Assembly (NCBI GenBank): GCA_025350665.1
Contig: JANXXJ010000063.1
Location: forward strand, 1 to 59,335
Source: Gemmatimonadota bacterium
Lineage (GTDB): Bacteria > Gemmatimonadota > Gemmatimonadetes > Gemmatimonadales > GWC2-71-9
Direction: 5' to 3'
Length of the DNA: 59,335 nucleotides
A program made the translations under genes and the position numbers. A model generated the notes under the pieces. It was not told where the DNA came from. It did not search any database and saw only the letters and a program-made list of their open reading frames with translations. Positions 27,187 through 37,109 of the stretch are shown here, piece after piece; the stretch's first letter is position 1; each line of letters opens with the position of its first letter.

Positions 27187-27477
27187 ATGTCAAAACCTGA
27201 TCCCTCTCGCCCCAAGCTGGTCCGGGAACCGGTGCAGGCCTACCTCGCCGGCGACGACGTCGAGCTGTTGAACCGCATGACGGAAGAGACCGGCCTGTCC
27301 AAGGCGGAAATTCTCCGGCGCGGTCTCCGGAGCTTCGCCGCTGAGCAGGGCGGTGAGAGCCCGATGCTTCGCTTTATGGGGGAGCAGGACAGCCGAGGCT
27401 GGCCCGACCATGCCGCTGCCGGGCACGATGAGTTGCTGGCCGACGCCTACAAGGCACCGAGGAAGCGCCGCAAATGA
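27187..27477 (+). CDS. Ribbon-helix-helix antitoxin
   Basis: 96 aa. Core RHH fold DDVELLNRMTEETGLSKAEILRRGLRSF (about 22-49) as in CopG/MetJ-type antitoxins; the C-terminal part, ending APRKRRK, should bind the PIN toxin. ATG at 27187 lies six bases after the -10 box; no Shine-Dalgarno is possible if the transcript is leaderless. The toxin ATG overlaps its stop (ATGA). Confidence 0.88.
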   Translation: MSKPDPSRPKLVREPVQAYLAGDDVELLNRMTEETGLSKAEILRRGLRSFAAEQGGESPMLRFMGEQDSRGWPDHAAAGHDELLADAYKAPRKRRK

Positions 27478-27884
27478 AATCGATGTTCCTCGACACCTCG
27501 GGATGGTTTGCCGCCATGAGTCCCAGGGAGGCACACCACAATGCGGCGTTGAGCGCTTACCGGGCCCGGATCGAGGGCCGCGCCCGTCTGGTGACGACCA
27601 ACCTGGTGGTCGCGGAGATGGAGGTTCTGCTGATGCGATTCCGGGGCCCGGGCGAGGGGCTCCGGTTCATGGAGAGCCTCTATCAGGATCCAGGCCATCA
27701 GGTGGTCTTCGTCGACCGTGACCTCGAGCGGGCCGCGATCGACCGGTGGATCCGCCGGTTTCGGGATCAGCGGTTGAGTTTGGCGGACGCCACGAGTTTC
27801 GAGGTGATGCGACAGCGGCAGATTCACGAGGCGCTCGCCCTGGACGAGCACTTCGAAATGGCGGGCTACGAGCTGGTACCCTGA
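27474..27884 (+). CDS. PIN-domain ribonuclease toxin (VapC family)
   Basis: 136 aa. Acidic active-site residues: Asp7 in MFLDTSGWFAAM, Glu in NLVVAEMEVLLMRF, Asp in RLSLADATSFEVM and the last Asp in LALDEHFEMAGYELVP. ATGA overlap with the antitoxin. Predicted Mg-dependent endoribonuclease blocked by the RHH partner. Distinct in sequence and partner class from the other PIN toxin at 11020, so the two modules are probably independent. Confidence 0.92.
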   Translation: MKSMFLDTSGWFAAMSPREAHHNAALSAYRARIEGRARLVTTNLVVAEMEVLLMRFRGPGEGLRFMESLYQDPGHQVVFVDRDLERAAIDRWIRRFRDQRLSLADATSFEVMRQRQIHEALALDEHFEMAGYELVP

Positions 27885-27909
27885 CTCGGCCTGATCGAAT
27901 CCGGGCGCC

Positions 27910-29457
27910 TCACGGCCGGAGCCCGAACCGGCTCGGCCCTGGCGCCCGCAGCGGCGCGGCGAGGTTGGCGAACTCGCACAGGACCCGCCGGGTCTCCCGC
28001 GGATCGATGATCTGCTCGACCAGATACTTCTCGGCGGTCCGAAAGGGCGACCGGACCTTCTCGAGACGCGCCGTGATCTCGGCCATCAGCAGGTCGGGAT
28101 TCTCGGCCTTGGCAAGATCCGATTTGTAGGCAGCCTGGATCCCACCCTCAATCGGCAGCGAGCCCCAGTCCGCCGAAGGCCAGGCGTAGCGGTAGCGGTA
28201 ACGCGCGTGGTTCCCATGTGACGCCCCCGCCACGCCGAACGCCTTTCGGATCACGACCGTGCACCACGGCACCGTAGCCTGGTAGATCGCGGCCAGGGCC
28301 CGGGCGCCCCAACGCATCGTATTCTCGCGCTCGGCCTTGACGCCGATCAGGAAACCGGGGTTGTCCACCAGGTGAACGATCGGCAGATGAAAGGTCTGGG
28401 CCAGATCGAGAAACCGGATCATCTTCTCGGAACTCGCCGCCGTCCAGAGGCCGCCCAGCACGAACGGATCACTCGCGACCACGGCGACCGGCCAACCGTC
28501 GAGCCGGGCGAACGCCGCAATCACCGAGGGTCCGTTGTAGCGCCCGATCTCGAACACTGATCCAAGATCAAAGATGGCCTCGAGAATCGGCCGCATCTTG
28601 TAGACCCGGCGGCGGTCCCGCGGAACCGCGCCGATCAGCCAGTCGTCGGCGCGAGCCGGATCGTCCGTCCGGGGCGCTCGGGGCGGCAGGTCCCACACCG
28701 ACGACGGCAGATACGACAGAAACCGGCGGGTCCGCTCGAACGCTTCCTCCTCGCTCTCCACCTCCTCGTCGATCCCGCCATTCCGGGTGTGGATCGAGCT
28801 GCCACCCAGTTCCTCCTTGGTGACCTTCTCGCCGACCGCGGCGACGACCGGCGGACCGGCCACGAACATCTGGGCCTGCCCCTTCACCAGCATCGAGTAG
28901 TGGGTGGAGACGAGCCGCGCGGCCCCCAGGCCGGCCACCGGGCCCAAGCCCAGGCCCACGACCGGCACGGTGGCCAAATTCGCAACCAGGTGATCCCAGC
29001 CGTGCAGCGTCGGGAGATAGGTGTACCCGCTCGACGCCAGCGTCTTGACCGAGCCGCCCCCGCCGGTGCCCTCGATGAGACGGACCATCGGGAGCCGGTA
29101 TTCGTTGGCGAGCTGCTCGGACGCGGTCTGTTTGTCGTGAATCGCCGCGTCCGCCGCCCCGCCTCGCACCGTGAAGTCATCGCCCGACACGACCACCGGC
29201 CGCCCCTCGATCTGGCCCCGACCATAGATCGTGTTGCTGGCGGAGAACTTGACGAAGTTCCCCTGATCATCGTACTCCCCGAACCCGGCGAGCGCCCCCA
29301 CCTCGTGGAACGAGCCCGGGTCGAGCAGCCGGTCGAGACGCTCCCGAATGGTCAGCCGGCCGGCATCGTGCTGCCGCTTCACTTTGTCCTCGCCGCCCAT
29401 CTCGCGGGCCATGGCCTCACGACGGCGGAGTTCGTCGACTTCCTTCTGCCAGCTCAT
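27910..29457 (-). CDS. Acyl-CoA carboxylase beta (carboxyltransferase) subunit
   Basis: 515 aa biotin-dependent carboxyltransferase. N-terminal crotonase-type half with GRLTIRERLDRLLDPGSFHEVG, VVVSGDDFTVRGGAADA and GGGGSVKT; C-terminal half with FDLGSVFEIGRYNGPSVIAAFARLDG, HLVDNPGFLIGVKAE and the acyl-binding AFGVAGASHGNH. It transfers carboxyl from biotin to acyl-CoA (propionyl-, acetyl- or methylcrotonyl-CoA family; PccB/AccD-like). No biotin carboxylase or BCCP partner is in the window. Its ATG overlaps the stop of the upstream cytochrome gene (ATGA), an unexpected coupling. The C terminus is extended by a Pro/Gly-rich stretch. Confidence 0.92.
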   Translation of the reverse strand: MSWQKEVDELRRREAMAREMGGEDKVKRQHDAGRLTIRERLDRLLDPGSFHEVGALAGFGEYDDQGNFVKFSASNTIYGRGQIEGRPVVVSGDDFTVRGGAADAAIHDKQTASEQLANEYRLPMVRLIEGTGGGGSVKTLASSGYTYLPTLHGWDHLVANLATVPVVGLGLGPVAGLGAARLVSTHYSMLVKGQAQMFVAGPPVVAAVGEKVTKEELGGSSIHTRNGGIDEEVESEEEAFERTRRFLSYLPSSVWDLPPRAPRTDDPARADDWLIGAVPRDRRRVYKMRPILEAIFDLGSVFEIGRYNGPSVIAAFARLDGWPVAVVASDPFVLGGLWTAASSEKMIRFLDLAQTFHLPIVHLVDNPGFLIGVKAERENTMRWGARALAAIYQATVPWCTVVIRKAFGVAGASHGNHARYRYRYAWPSADWGSLPIEGGIQAAYKSDLAKAENPDLLMAEITARLEKVRSPFRTAEKYLVEQIIDPRETRRVLCEFANLAAPLRAPGPSRFGLRP

Positions 29458-30050
29458 GGGCGGGACGGCGCCACGGGGGGCGGCGGCACCGGCATCGTAC
29501 TCTTGGGCTCATTGGTGCCGCGGTGGCACATCACGCAGGAAACCTTCTCGTACTCCGCGTCCAGTTCCTTCACGGCGGTGAGCTCGTTCCGGTTGAGACG
29601 GTCGGTCATCACCTGCATCTGACGGGCAATCCGTTTGTTCTTGCGAGTGTCCGCGTCGAACGATCCGGCCGCGTGGCAGTTGGAGCAGGTCCAGCCGAGC
29701 CCACGGCCGTAGTTGGTATCCATGGTCTTGAGGAACTCGCCGGCCGTCATGGTGGCCAGGAACTTCACATTCTTGAATACCTTGCCGGCCGGCTCGTTCT
29801 CACGGCCCGCGATGGTCTTCAGGATCGAATCCACCGTGGCCCGCCGAATCGAGTCCTGGACGACCGGGTTCGGCGGCACCCTGCGCCGGGGAGCTGCCTG
29901 CGCCGGGGCCTCGGGGGGCGGCGCGGGCGCGGCGCCCGGAGCCGGGGCGCCCGGACGACTGCCCGGCGACGGCTGGCTGGGAGCGGTGTGAGTGCAGGCC
30001 GCAATGACCGCGGCGCTGAGGAAAGCAAGAAGCAGGCGCTGTTTCGACAC
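29454..30050 (-). CDS. Diheme c-type cytochrome lipoprotein (reaction-centre cytochrome-like)
   Basis: 198 aa from the GTG at 30050. Signal peptide LLLAFLSAAVIAAC with lipobox Cys19, a Pro/Ala-rich linker (about 24-55), then two heme-binding motifs CSNCH (122-126) and CVMCH (172-176) in the spacing seen in reaction-centre cytochrome-like proteins; downstream is RGTNEPKS. Membrane-anchored periplasmic electron carrier. The frame is open to 30221 but that part runs over the divergent DUF885 gene, so the GTG is preferred. Coupled to the carboxylase gene by ATGA. Confidence 0.85.
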   Translation of the reverse strand: MSKQRLLLAFLSAAVIAACTHTAPSQPSPGSRPGAPAPGAAPAPPPEAPAQAAPRRRVPPNPVVQDSIRRATVDSILKTIAGRENEPAGKVFKNVKFLATMTAGEFLKTMDTNYGRGLGWTCSNCHAAGSFDADTRKNKRIARQMQVMTDRLNRNELTAVKELDAEYEKVSCVMCHRGTNEPKSTMPVPPPPVAPSRP

Positions 30051-30113
30051 GAAGGACCCGGAAAGCCTTTGGAGGTGACGGAATATATCGCCCGCATCGG
30101 CTAACTTGATGCC

Positions 30114-31715
30114 ATGACGGCCCCCAAGCCTTTCGGTCCGTGGCTCGATCGCTTTTTCCAGTCGTATTTCCGGCACCGCCCCGTGAACGCGACGTTCATC
30201 GGGATTCATGATCACGACCATCGGCTCCCCGATTTTTCACCGTCCGGCGCGGGCGACGCCTTCGCCGATCTGCGCTCGTTGCTCGAAGCATCCCGGGGGA
30301 TCGACCCGGTTGCTCTGACCGGCCCCGAGCAGATCGACCTCCGCCTCGCCACCGGCTTCCTCGAGACCCAGCGCTGGGAGTTCGAGTCCCGGCATTTCCA
30401 CCAAGGGAACCCGAGCCTGTACACCGGTGAGGCGATTTTTGGCGTGATTTCGCTGTTTCTCACCGATTTCGCACCCTTGGCCGAGCGCGTGGCCGCCGCG
30501 ACGGGCCGGCTCGAGGCCTATGACCGGTTCTTCGAACAGGCCCGGGCCAACGTACCCGAGGCACCGGCGGGCTGGACCGCACGGGCGATCCGCGAATGCC
30601 GGGCAGGGCTGGCACTCCTGACGAGTGGCGTTCGTCAGCTCGCCGCTCAGCCGGGGGCAGACTGGAACCCGTTCCTCGCCGCGGCCGAACGGGCGGCCCG
30701 CCTGCTCGAAGCCCACCGGCATCATCTCGAAACCGACACGCTCCGCCGTCCGGTGACCGCAGTCGCGGCCGGCGCCGATGCCCTGGAGCTGTATCTGCGG
30801 CAGGGTCATTTCCTGGCCGAGTCAGGCGACGCCATCGCTGAATACGCCGAGGCCGAACTCGTCCGGGCCAAACAGTACCTCTCGGAGCGCAAAGATGATG
30901 CGGGTGCGGCCGCCGGCACCGCCGGCACCGACCCTCGGTATCAGGCGGTCTGGGACGACGCCCGCGACACGGCGCTCCGCCACCAGCTCCTCGCCTGGCC
31001 CGATTTCCCGATCCGCTATGTGCCCCGGCCCGCCTGGGCGGCGGAGGCGGCCCCGGACTTGTACTTTCTGTTCTATCGCTCACCCGCGGCATTCGGGCGG
31101 CCGCCGGTCCACGAGTACCTGGTCCCGCCGGACGATCCCGGCGAGAGTGCCGTCAAGCTGAACCACGTGGTCCACCACGGGGGGATCGGGCACCACGTCC
31201 AGAACTGGCACGCCTTCCGGGCCCGTTCCCGGATTGGACGGATGGCCGCGGTGGACTGCGCGTCGCGGATCGCGATGTTCTGTGGCGGGACGATGGCCGA
31301 GGGCTGGGCCTGCTACGCGACGGATCTGATGGGCGAGACCGGCTATCTCACCAACGCCGAGCGTTACGACGAACAGCGGACCCGGGCCCGGATGTGCGCT
31401 CGGGCGGTGGTGGACGTCCGGCTGCACCAGGGCCGCTATTCGCTCGCGGATGCGGCGGCCTACTACGAACGGGAAGCCGCCATGCCGGCCGAAGCGGCGA
31501 TGGGCGAAGCGGTCAAGAACAGCATGTTCCCCGGCGGAGCGCTGATGTATGTGATGGGCACCGACAAGATCCATCAACTCCGGCAGACGTTGTCGGCCCG
31601 GCTGGGAGGCCGGTTTTCGCTCAGGGCGTTCCACGACGAGTTTCTCTCCCACGGATCGATTCCGGTGACGCTGATCGCGGAGACGATGATGGAGCAGGCC
31701 AATGGCGCTGAGTGA
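30114..31715 (+). CDS. DUF885-family protein with altered zinc motif
   Basis: 533 aa. DUF885 proteins are M32-like metallopeptidases, usually carrying HExxPGHH. Here the corresponding segment reads HHGGIGHHVQ: the catalytic Glu is replaced by His and the Pro by Ile, while the downstream signature EGWACYATDLMGETG is kept. The N terminus FFQSYFRHRPVNATFIGIHDHDHRLPDF is standard. It therefore probably folds and binds peptide but may not hydrolyse. No signal peptide. The start ATG at 30114 is six bases after a TAACTT box, so it may be leaderless. Overlaps the next DUF885-like gene by 14 bases; first gene of an operon with a peptide transporter. Confidence 0.87.
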   Translation: MTAPKPFGPWLDRFFQSYFRHRPVNATFIGIHDHDHRLPDFSPSGAGDAFADLRSLLEASRGIDPVALTGPEQIDLRLATGFLETQRWEFESRHFHQGNPSLYTGEAIFGVISLFLTDFAPLAERVAAATGRLEAYDRFFEQARANVPEAPAGWTARAIRECRAGLALLTSGVRQLAAQPGADWNPFLAAAERAARLLEAHRHHLETDTLRRPVTAVAAGADALELYLRQGHFLAESGDAIAEYAEAELVRAKQYLSERKDDAGAAAGTAGTDPRYQAVWDDARDTALRHQLLAWPDFPIRYVPRPAWAAEAAPDLYFLFYRSPAAFGRPPVHEYLVPPDDPGESAVKLNHVVHHGGIGHHVQNWHAFRARSRIGRMAAVDCASRIAMFCGGTMAEGWACYATDLMGETGYLTNAERYDEQRTRARMCARAVVDVRLHQGRYSLADAAAYYEREAAMPAEAAMGEAVKNSMFPGGALMYVMGTDKIHQLRQTLSARLGGRFSLRAFHDEFLSHGSIPVTLIAETMMEQANGAE

Positions 31716-32895
31716 CGCGGCCCTGACCTTCGGCCGTGAGGTGATGACGGCCCTCCTCGGCCTCGATCAGCTCTATCGCCGGGAGAGTGGCGACGAGGAC
31801 GGGCTCGCGGTGTTGAATCTCGATCAGGACCACGAGTTCACCGGGGACGCGTTCGAGAGCTATCGAGTGGCCGCTGGACGGTTCGCCGATCTGCGGCTCC
31901 GGGCGGTTCGGCTCCCCGAGCCGGATCGCCGGGTCTACTATGACGACTTGTGCCATTCCACCCTGGCATTCATTGCCTGGCGCGAACAGGGTCTTTCCTT
32001 CGAGCGCCAGCTGGCGGATTTTCTCCACGTCCCCGCGGCGCCGGTGTCGGAGGCCGACCTGGATCGCCTCCGAATCGACCTCCAGGCCCTGCTCGACCGG
32101 AACGGGTATCAGGGCACCCTCGCGGCCCAGTCCGCGGAGTGGGAGCGGCGCAACCGGGTACCCGCGGCCGACGTCGAGGCGGTGCTGACCCGATGGATGG
32201 ACGACGCCTGGACCCGGACTGAAGCAACGTTGCTCCCGATTCCGGCAGACCGGGCCGATGGCATGCGCGTGACGCCGGTCTCCGGCATGGCCTTCAATGC
32301 CCGCTGCAACTATCCCGGCCGCTCGGTCGAGATCAATACCGATCCGGTCCTGACCGGTCCCGGACTCAAGCATCTTGCGGTCCACGAGGGCTGCCCCGGG
32401 CACTACATCCAATTCAAGATGCGGGAGACGTGGTACCGCCGAGGCCTCGCGGCGGCGGATGTCCTGCTCTCGTGCGTGAACACCGCCAGTTCGTGCGTGT
32501 TTGAAGGGATCGCGGACGCGGGCCTGGAGATGACCGACTGGATCGCGAACGACGACGACCGGATCCAGTCGCTCCAGAACCGGTACCGGGCCGCGGTCGG
32601 TACCGTCGCCGCGTGGCGGCTCCATGGGCTCGGCCACAACGCCGGGCCGGTTGGCGATTGGCTCCGGAGTGTCGCCCTCGTCGGCGGTGAAGGCTGGGTG
32701 GCGAATCGGATGGCGTTCATCCGGGCGCCGGCCCGCGCGGCGCTGATCTGGTCCTACTGGTGGGGCGAACCGACGGTGGCGGCCGCATGGCGGACGGTGG
32801 CGCCGCCCGACCGGCCGGCCTTCCTCGAGTTCCTCCACACCCGCATGCACTCGAATCGGAGCGTGGCCATGTTCCAGGCAGATTCCCGACGATGA
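31702..32895 (+). CDS. DUF885-like metallopeptidase with intact HExxPGH motif
   Basis: 397 aa. Contains HEGCPGHYIQ, the complete zinc-site motif, preceded by SVEINTDPVLTGPGLKHLAV and followed by a distal region CVFEGIADAGLEM that could supply the third ligand. It is shorter than a typical DUF885 protein (500 or more) and lacks a signal peptide, so it is cytoplasmic or depends on its partner. Overlaps the preceding gene by 14 bases and shares ATGA with the transporter binding protein. An obligate partnership of an inactive and an active subunit is inferred. Confidence 0.85.
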   Translation: MALSDAALTFGREVMTALLGLDQLYRRESGDEDGLAVLNLDQDHEFTGDAFESYRVAAGRFADLRLRAVRLPEPDRRVYYDDLCHSTLAFIAWREQGLSFERQLADFLHVPAAPVSEADLDRLRIDLQALLDRNGYQGTLAAQSAEWERRNRVPAADVEAVLTRWMDDAWTRTEATLLPIPADRADGMRVTPVSGMAFNARCNYPGRSVEINTDPVLTGPGLKHLAVHEGCPGHYIQFKMRETWYRRGLAAADVLLSCVNTASSCVFEGIADAGLEMTDWIANDDDRIQSLQNRYRAAVGTVAAWRLHGLGHNAGPVGDWLRSVALVGGEGWVANRMAFIRAPARAALIWSYWWGEPTVAAAWRTVAPPDRPAFLEFLHTRMHSNRSVAMFQADSRR

Positions 32896-34484
32896 GACCG
32901 AAGGATGGCCTGGCCCTGCTTCTGCTCCTGGCGGCCTGCGGCGGCGCAGAGGGCGGCGGCGGCAAGACGATTCTCCGGGTGGCCTACGAGCGGGAGATCG
33001 ACGTCCTGAATCCGTTCACCAGCCAGAACCTGGCCGACATCGGTTACACGATGATCGAAGGCCTGGTCACGACCGACGAACACAACCGCTACATCCCGGT
33101 ACTCGCCCGAACGATCCCCACCCGGGCGAACGGTCTCGTCAAAAACACGGCCGGGAGCATGGTCGAAATCACCTGGCCCCTGCAGGACAGCGTCCGCTGG
33201 CACGACGGCGTGCCGTTCACCAGCAAGGACGTCTGCTTCACCTGGAAGTTCGTCACCAGCCCGAACTCCGAAACTTACAATCGCGAACAGTACCTCCACA
33301 TCCAGGACTGCCGGACCCCGGACGACCACACGGTGGTCTTCGTCTGGGATGGGGAATACGCCTATTACGACGGGCTCTTCGAGGCGATTCTCCCTGAGCA
33401 TATCCTCGGCGCCCTCTCCACCGAGGCGATCGTCAAGTACGAGCCCTACAACCGGGGGCCCAAGACGATCGGAACCGGCCCGTTCAAATTCGCCGAGTGG
33501 AAATCGGGCGAGTATATCCGGCTGGTGCGGAACGATCAGTACTGGCGAGGCCGGGCCCTGCCGAAAATCGACGAGATCGTCTGGGCCTTCATCCCCGACG
33601 CCAATACCCGGCTCAACGCCCTCAAATCGGGCCAATATCACTATGGGCGGATCCAGCCTAACCAGGTGAAGGACGTGAAGGATCTGGCCGGCTACCAGAC
33701 CCATCTGGTCAGTCAGAACTCGGTGATGCACCTCGACGTATCCCGACGAACGCCCCACGGGGCTCTGATCTTCGGCGACGAGCGGGTCCGCCGGGCCATT
33801 TTCCAGGCGATCGACCGGACGGCCATCGCGGGCCAATTGATGGAGGGAACCGTCCAGGTGGCCAACTCGCCCATCAATCCGACCAGCCGGTTCCACAAGG
33901 CCGATCTGGCGGTGCCGGCCGTCGACACGGTGATGTCGAAGCAGCTGCTCGATCAGGCCGGGTGGCTCATGGGAGCCGACGGCGTGCGCCACAAGGGCGC
34001 TGACCGCCTCACGTTTCTGATCTCGAACCGGGCCGGGGCCACCGACCGAATCGCGGTAGCGCAGGTGATTCAGGCCCAGCTCAAGGCGATCGGTGTCGAG
34101 GTGACCTTCGAAACACTGGAAAGTGCGGCCTGGACCAACAAGTGGCGGAGCGGCCAGTGGGAGGCGGTCGTCAGCGCCTGGTTCCTGCCGGCCGATCCGA
34201 GCCTGACTGGCCTCTACGCCTGCGACGGCGCCAACAACATGACCGGTTTCTGCGATCCGGAACTCGACGTGCTGCTCAAGCGCTCCGACCGAACCCTGGA
34301 CGATCAGGCCCGGAAGCGCGATCTCGATCTGGCCCAGGAACGTCTCATCGCCACCGCCCGGACGCTGCCGCTCTACTACAACGTGATCCCCGAAGTGGTC
34401 AGCACCCGGATCGGCAACTTCCGGGCGAGCGGCACCAACTTCGGGAGCTTCTGGAACGTCTTCGACTGGACGCTGGCGCCCTGA
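32892..34484 (+). CDS. Peptide ABC transporter substrate-binding lipoprotein (DppA/OppA family)
   Basis: 530 aa. The ATG at 32892 overlaps the preceding stop (ATGA) and gives a lipoprotein signal LALLLLLAACGG. Family 5 solute-binding fold: TILRVAYEREIDVLNPFTSQNL, LQDSVRWHDGVPFTSKDVCFTW, NRGPKTIGTGPFKF, RNDQYWRGRALPKIDEIVW and VRRAIFQAIDRTAI. Binds oligopeptides or related cationic compounds and delivers them to the permeases. The frame extends upstream to 32760, but that part is within the peptidase gene. Confidence 0.94.
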   Translation: MRPKDGLALLLLLAACGGAEGGGGKTILRVAYEREIDVLNPFTSQNLADIGYTMIEGLVTTDEHNRYIPVLARTIPTRANGLVKNTAGSMVEITWPLQDSVRWHDGVPFTSKDVCFTWKFVTSPNSETYNREQYLHIQDCRTPDDHTVVFVWDGEYAYYDGLFEAILPEHILGALSTEAIVKYEPYNRGPKTIGTGPFKFAEWKSGEYIRLVRNDQYWRGRALPKIDEIVWAFIPDANTRLNALKSGQYHYGRIQPNQVKDVKDLAGYQTHLVSQNSVMHLDVSRRTPHGALIFGDERVRRAIFQAIDRTAIAGQLMEGTVQVANSPINPTSRFHKADLAVPAVDTVMSKQLLDQAGWLMGADGVRHKGADRLTFLISNRAGATDRIAVAQVIQAQLKAIGVEVTFETLESAAWTNKWRSGQWEAVVSAWFLPADPSLTGLYACDGANNMTGFCDPELDVLLKRSDRTLDDQARKRDLDLAQERLIATARTLPLYYNVIPEVVSTRIGNFRASGTNFGSFWNVFDWTLAP

Positions 34485-34485
34485 C

Positions 34486-35431
34486 GTGGGTCGCTATCTC
34501 CGCCGCCGCCTGATTCAGCTGGTGCCGCTGCTGTTTGGCATCTCGATCGTCATTTTCGGCGTGATTCAGGCCGCGCCCGGCGGGCCCGAAGGCAGTCTGC
34601 TCGCGGCGGGCCGGTTCGTGGACCCCAGCGTGATCGAGAGCTACCGCCACCGGCTCGGCGTCGACCAGCCGGTCTGGCGCCAGTATCTCAACTGGCTGGG
34701 CGCCAGCGCACGCGGAGATCTGGGACAAAGCTTCTCGACCAGCCGGCCGGTGACGGCGATGATCGGGGAACGCCTCCCCGCCACACTGGAGCTGATGGGC
34801 GCCGCCTTCCTGTTTGCGGCGCTCGTGGCGCTGCCGTTCGGGCTCTTCTCCGCCCTCAGGCGCTACACCCTGGCCGACATGCTCGGCACCGGATTGTCAT
34901 TTCTCGGGGTGGCCATGCCGGTGTTCTGGTTCGGCCTGCTGCTCCAGCTGATCTTTTCGGTCCGGCTGGGCTGGCTGCCGGTGTCCGGCACCGGTACCAT
35001 CGGCGCCTCGTCGGTCGGCGACCATCTGCGCCACCTGATCCTGCCGGGACTGGTTCTCTCGACTCGGTACATCGCGGGATGGTCGCGATACTTCCGGTCG
35101 AGCCTGATCGGGGTGTCGCGGGCTGGGTTCGTGCGGACCGCGCGCGCCAAGGGGCTCACCGAAACGCGGGTCGTGGGCGTTCACACCGTCCGCAACGCCC
35201 TCGTCCCGGTGATCTCGGTGATGGCGTTGAACGTAGCCGATCTCTTTTCAGGGGCGGTCATCACCGAGACCGTGTTTGCCTGGCCCGGGATCGGGCGGCT
35301 CTTCGTCCAGGGGATGTTCGCGCGGGACTATCCGCTCCTGATGGGGATTCTGCTGATGGGCGCCGTCACGGTGATCCTCTTCAACCTGGTCGCCGATCTG
35401 CTGTACGGCGCGCTCGATCCCAGAATCCGCT

Positions 35432-35439
<8 letters not shown>
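34486..35439 (+). CDS. Peptide ABC transporter permease (DppB/OppB family)
   Basis: 317 aa, GTG start one base after the previous stop. N-terminal GRYLRRRLIQLVPLLFGISI, ILGIWLG-type motif replaced by SLFSALRRY, and six hydrophobic segments. The EAA-loop region is SRAGFVRTARAKGLTETRV, which contacts the ATPase, and the end is typical (ADLLYGALDPRIRYE). Inner-membrane subunit. The last eight bases overlap the partner permease gene. Confidence 0.94.
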
Positions 35440-36286
<847 letters not shown>

Positions 36287-36406
36287 TCCAGCTGCATCGG
36301 AACGTTACGCCCCCGCTCACCACGAGACGGACCGGCGCAGGTGCCAGGCCCGCTCGGCGGCGGCAAGGCATTCTCAATCAAGAACTTGACCTGAGCTGAC
36401 CGCGCT

Positions 36407-36431
36407 GGCCCCGGACCTGCACTTCGGGGCC
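36407..36431 (+). terminator. Possible hairpin terminator after peptide-transport operon
   Basis: GGCCCCG (36407-36413) pairs with CGGGGCC (36425-36431) in the 206-base gap after the permease gene. There is no U-tract, so a weak call. The rest of the gap (36287-36492) contains no gene I can support. Confidence 0.3.
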
Positions 36432-36492
36432 TCGCGGCGAACGCCCATCAACGTGGCACGCCCGCTGTGAGTCCCCAACCAATGGAGTGCCC

Positions 36493-37032
36493 ATGTACCG
36501 TCGCCTGACTGCAGGTTTCGCCGTCGCCGCCGTAGCCTTCAGCCTCGCATGCAGCAATGCCGCGAGCTCGGATTCGGCGTTTGCGCCGTCCCCGCCGGCC
36601 ACGCCCTTTGCGTCCGGCGGGAGCGGCGGCGGGGGCGGGGGCTCGGTCCGGCCCTGTGCCATTCTGACGTTCGGCATCGTGAACAACACCGTATTGAGCT
36701 CGTCGGTCGCCCCGTACTGGCAGCCCAATACCGCATACGGAGCACAGGCTATCGGTTCCACGGAAAAGAGTTGTGACACGGTGCCTGGCGCCGTGATGAT
36801 CTGGACCGACATCACCGGCACCAACGATGGCTGCGACGCCACGATCCCGCGGTTCGTAGGGGCGACTTACGCCAAGTACGGGCTCAAGCCGATGAGCCGC
36901 TTCGACCAGTACTTCGTCTATAGCACCGGCGACAATTGCATCGGCACCACCCGGACAATCAAGGCCACGCTGATCGACCAGACCACCGGCGCCGTGCTGT
37001 CCACGATGACCACGACCTGGCTGGTCGGGTAG
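36493..37032 (+). CDS. Hypothetical cysteine-containing lipoprotein
   Basis: 179 aa. ATG 36493 has GGAG five bases upstream; a GTG at 36487 is in frame. Signal peptide with lipobox FSLAC (Cys near 20), a flexible linker with GGSGGGGGGS, then a domain with several Cys (PCAILTFGI, KSCDTVPGAV, GCDATIPRF, NCIGTTRT). It is probably a secreted, disulfide-stabilised beta domain of the Ig or immunoglobulin-like sort, judging by IKATLIDQTTGAVLSTMTTTW, but no family is recognised. Stands alone, with a strong terminator after it. Confidence 0.75.
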   Translation: MYRRLTAGFAVAAVAFSLACSNAASSDSAFAPSPPATPFASGGSGGGGGGSVRPCAILTFGIVNNTVLSSSVAPYWQPNTAYGAQAIGSTEKSCDTVPGAVMIWTDITGTNDGCDATIPRFVGATYAKYGLKPMSRFDQYFVYSTGDNCIGTTRTIKATLIDQTTGAVLSTMTTTWLVG

Positions 37033-37052
37033 CCCAACCGGCATCGAAGGCA

Positions 37053-37087
37053 GCGGGCCCCGGCCGAGGTTTCCGGCCGGGGCCCGC
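37053..37087. terminator. Bidirectional terminator
   Basis: Thirteen-base-pair perfect stem GCGGGCCCCGGCC / GGCCGGGGCCCGC around a nine-base loop, followed by GTGTTTCG. Lies between converging genes ending at 37032 and 37110. Confidence 0.85.
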
Positions 37088-37109
37088 GTGTTTCGTTCGG
37101 CACCCTGAG

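Noticed and set aside
11020-27884. The two toxin-antitoxin modules as part of a defence island
   Set aside because: They are 15 kb apart, of different antitoxin class, and surrounded by metabolic genes with no restriction, Abi or other defence gene.
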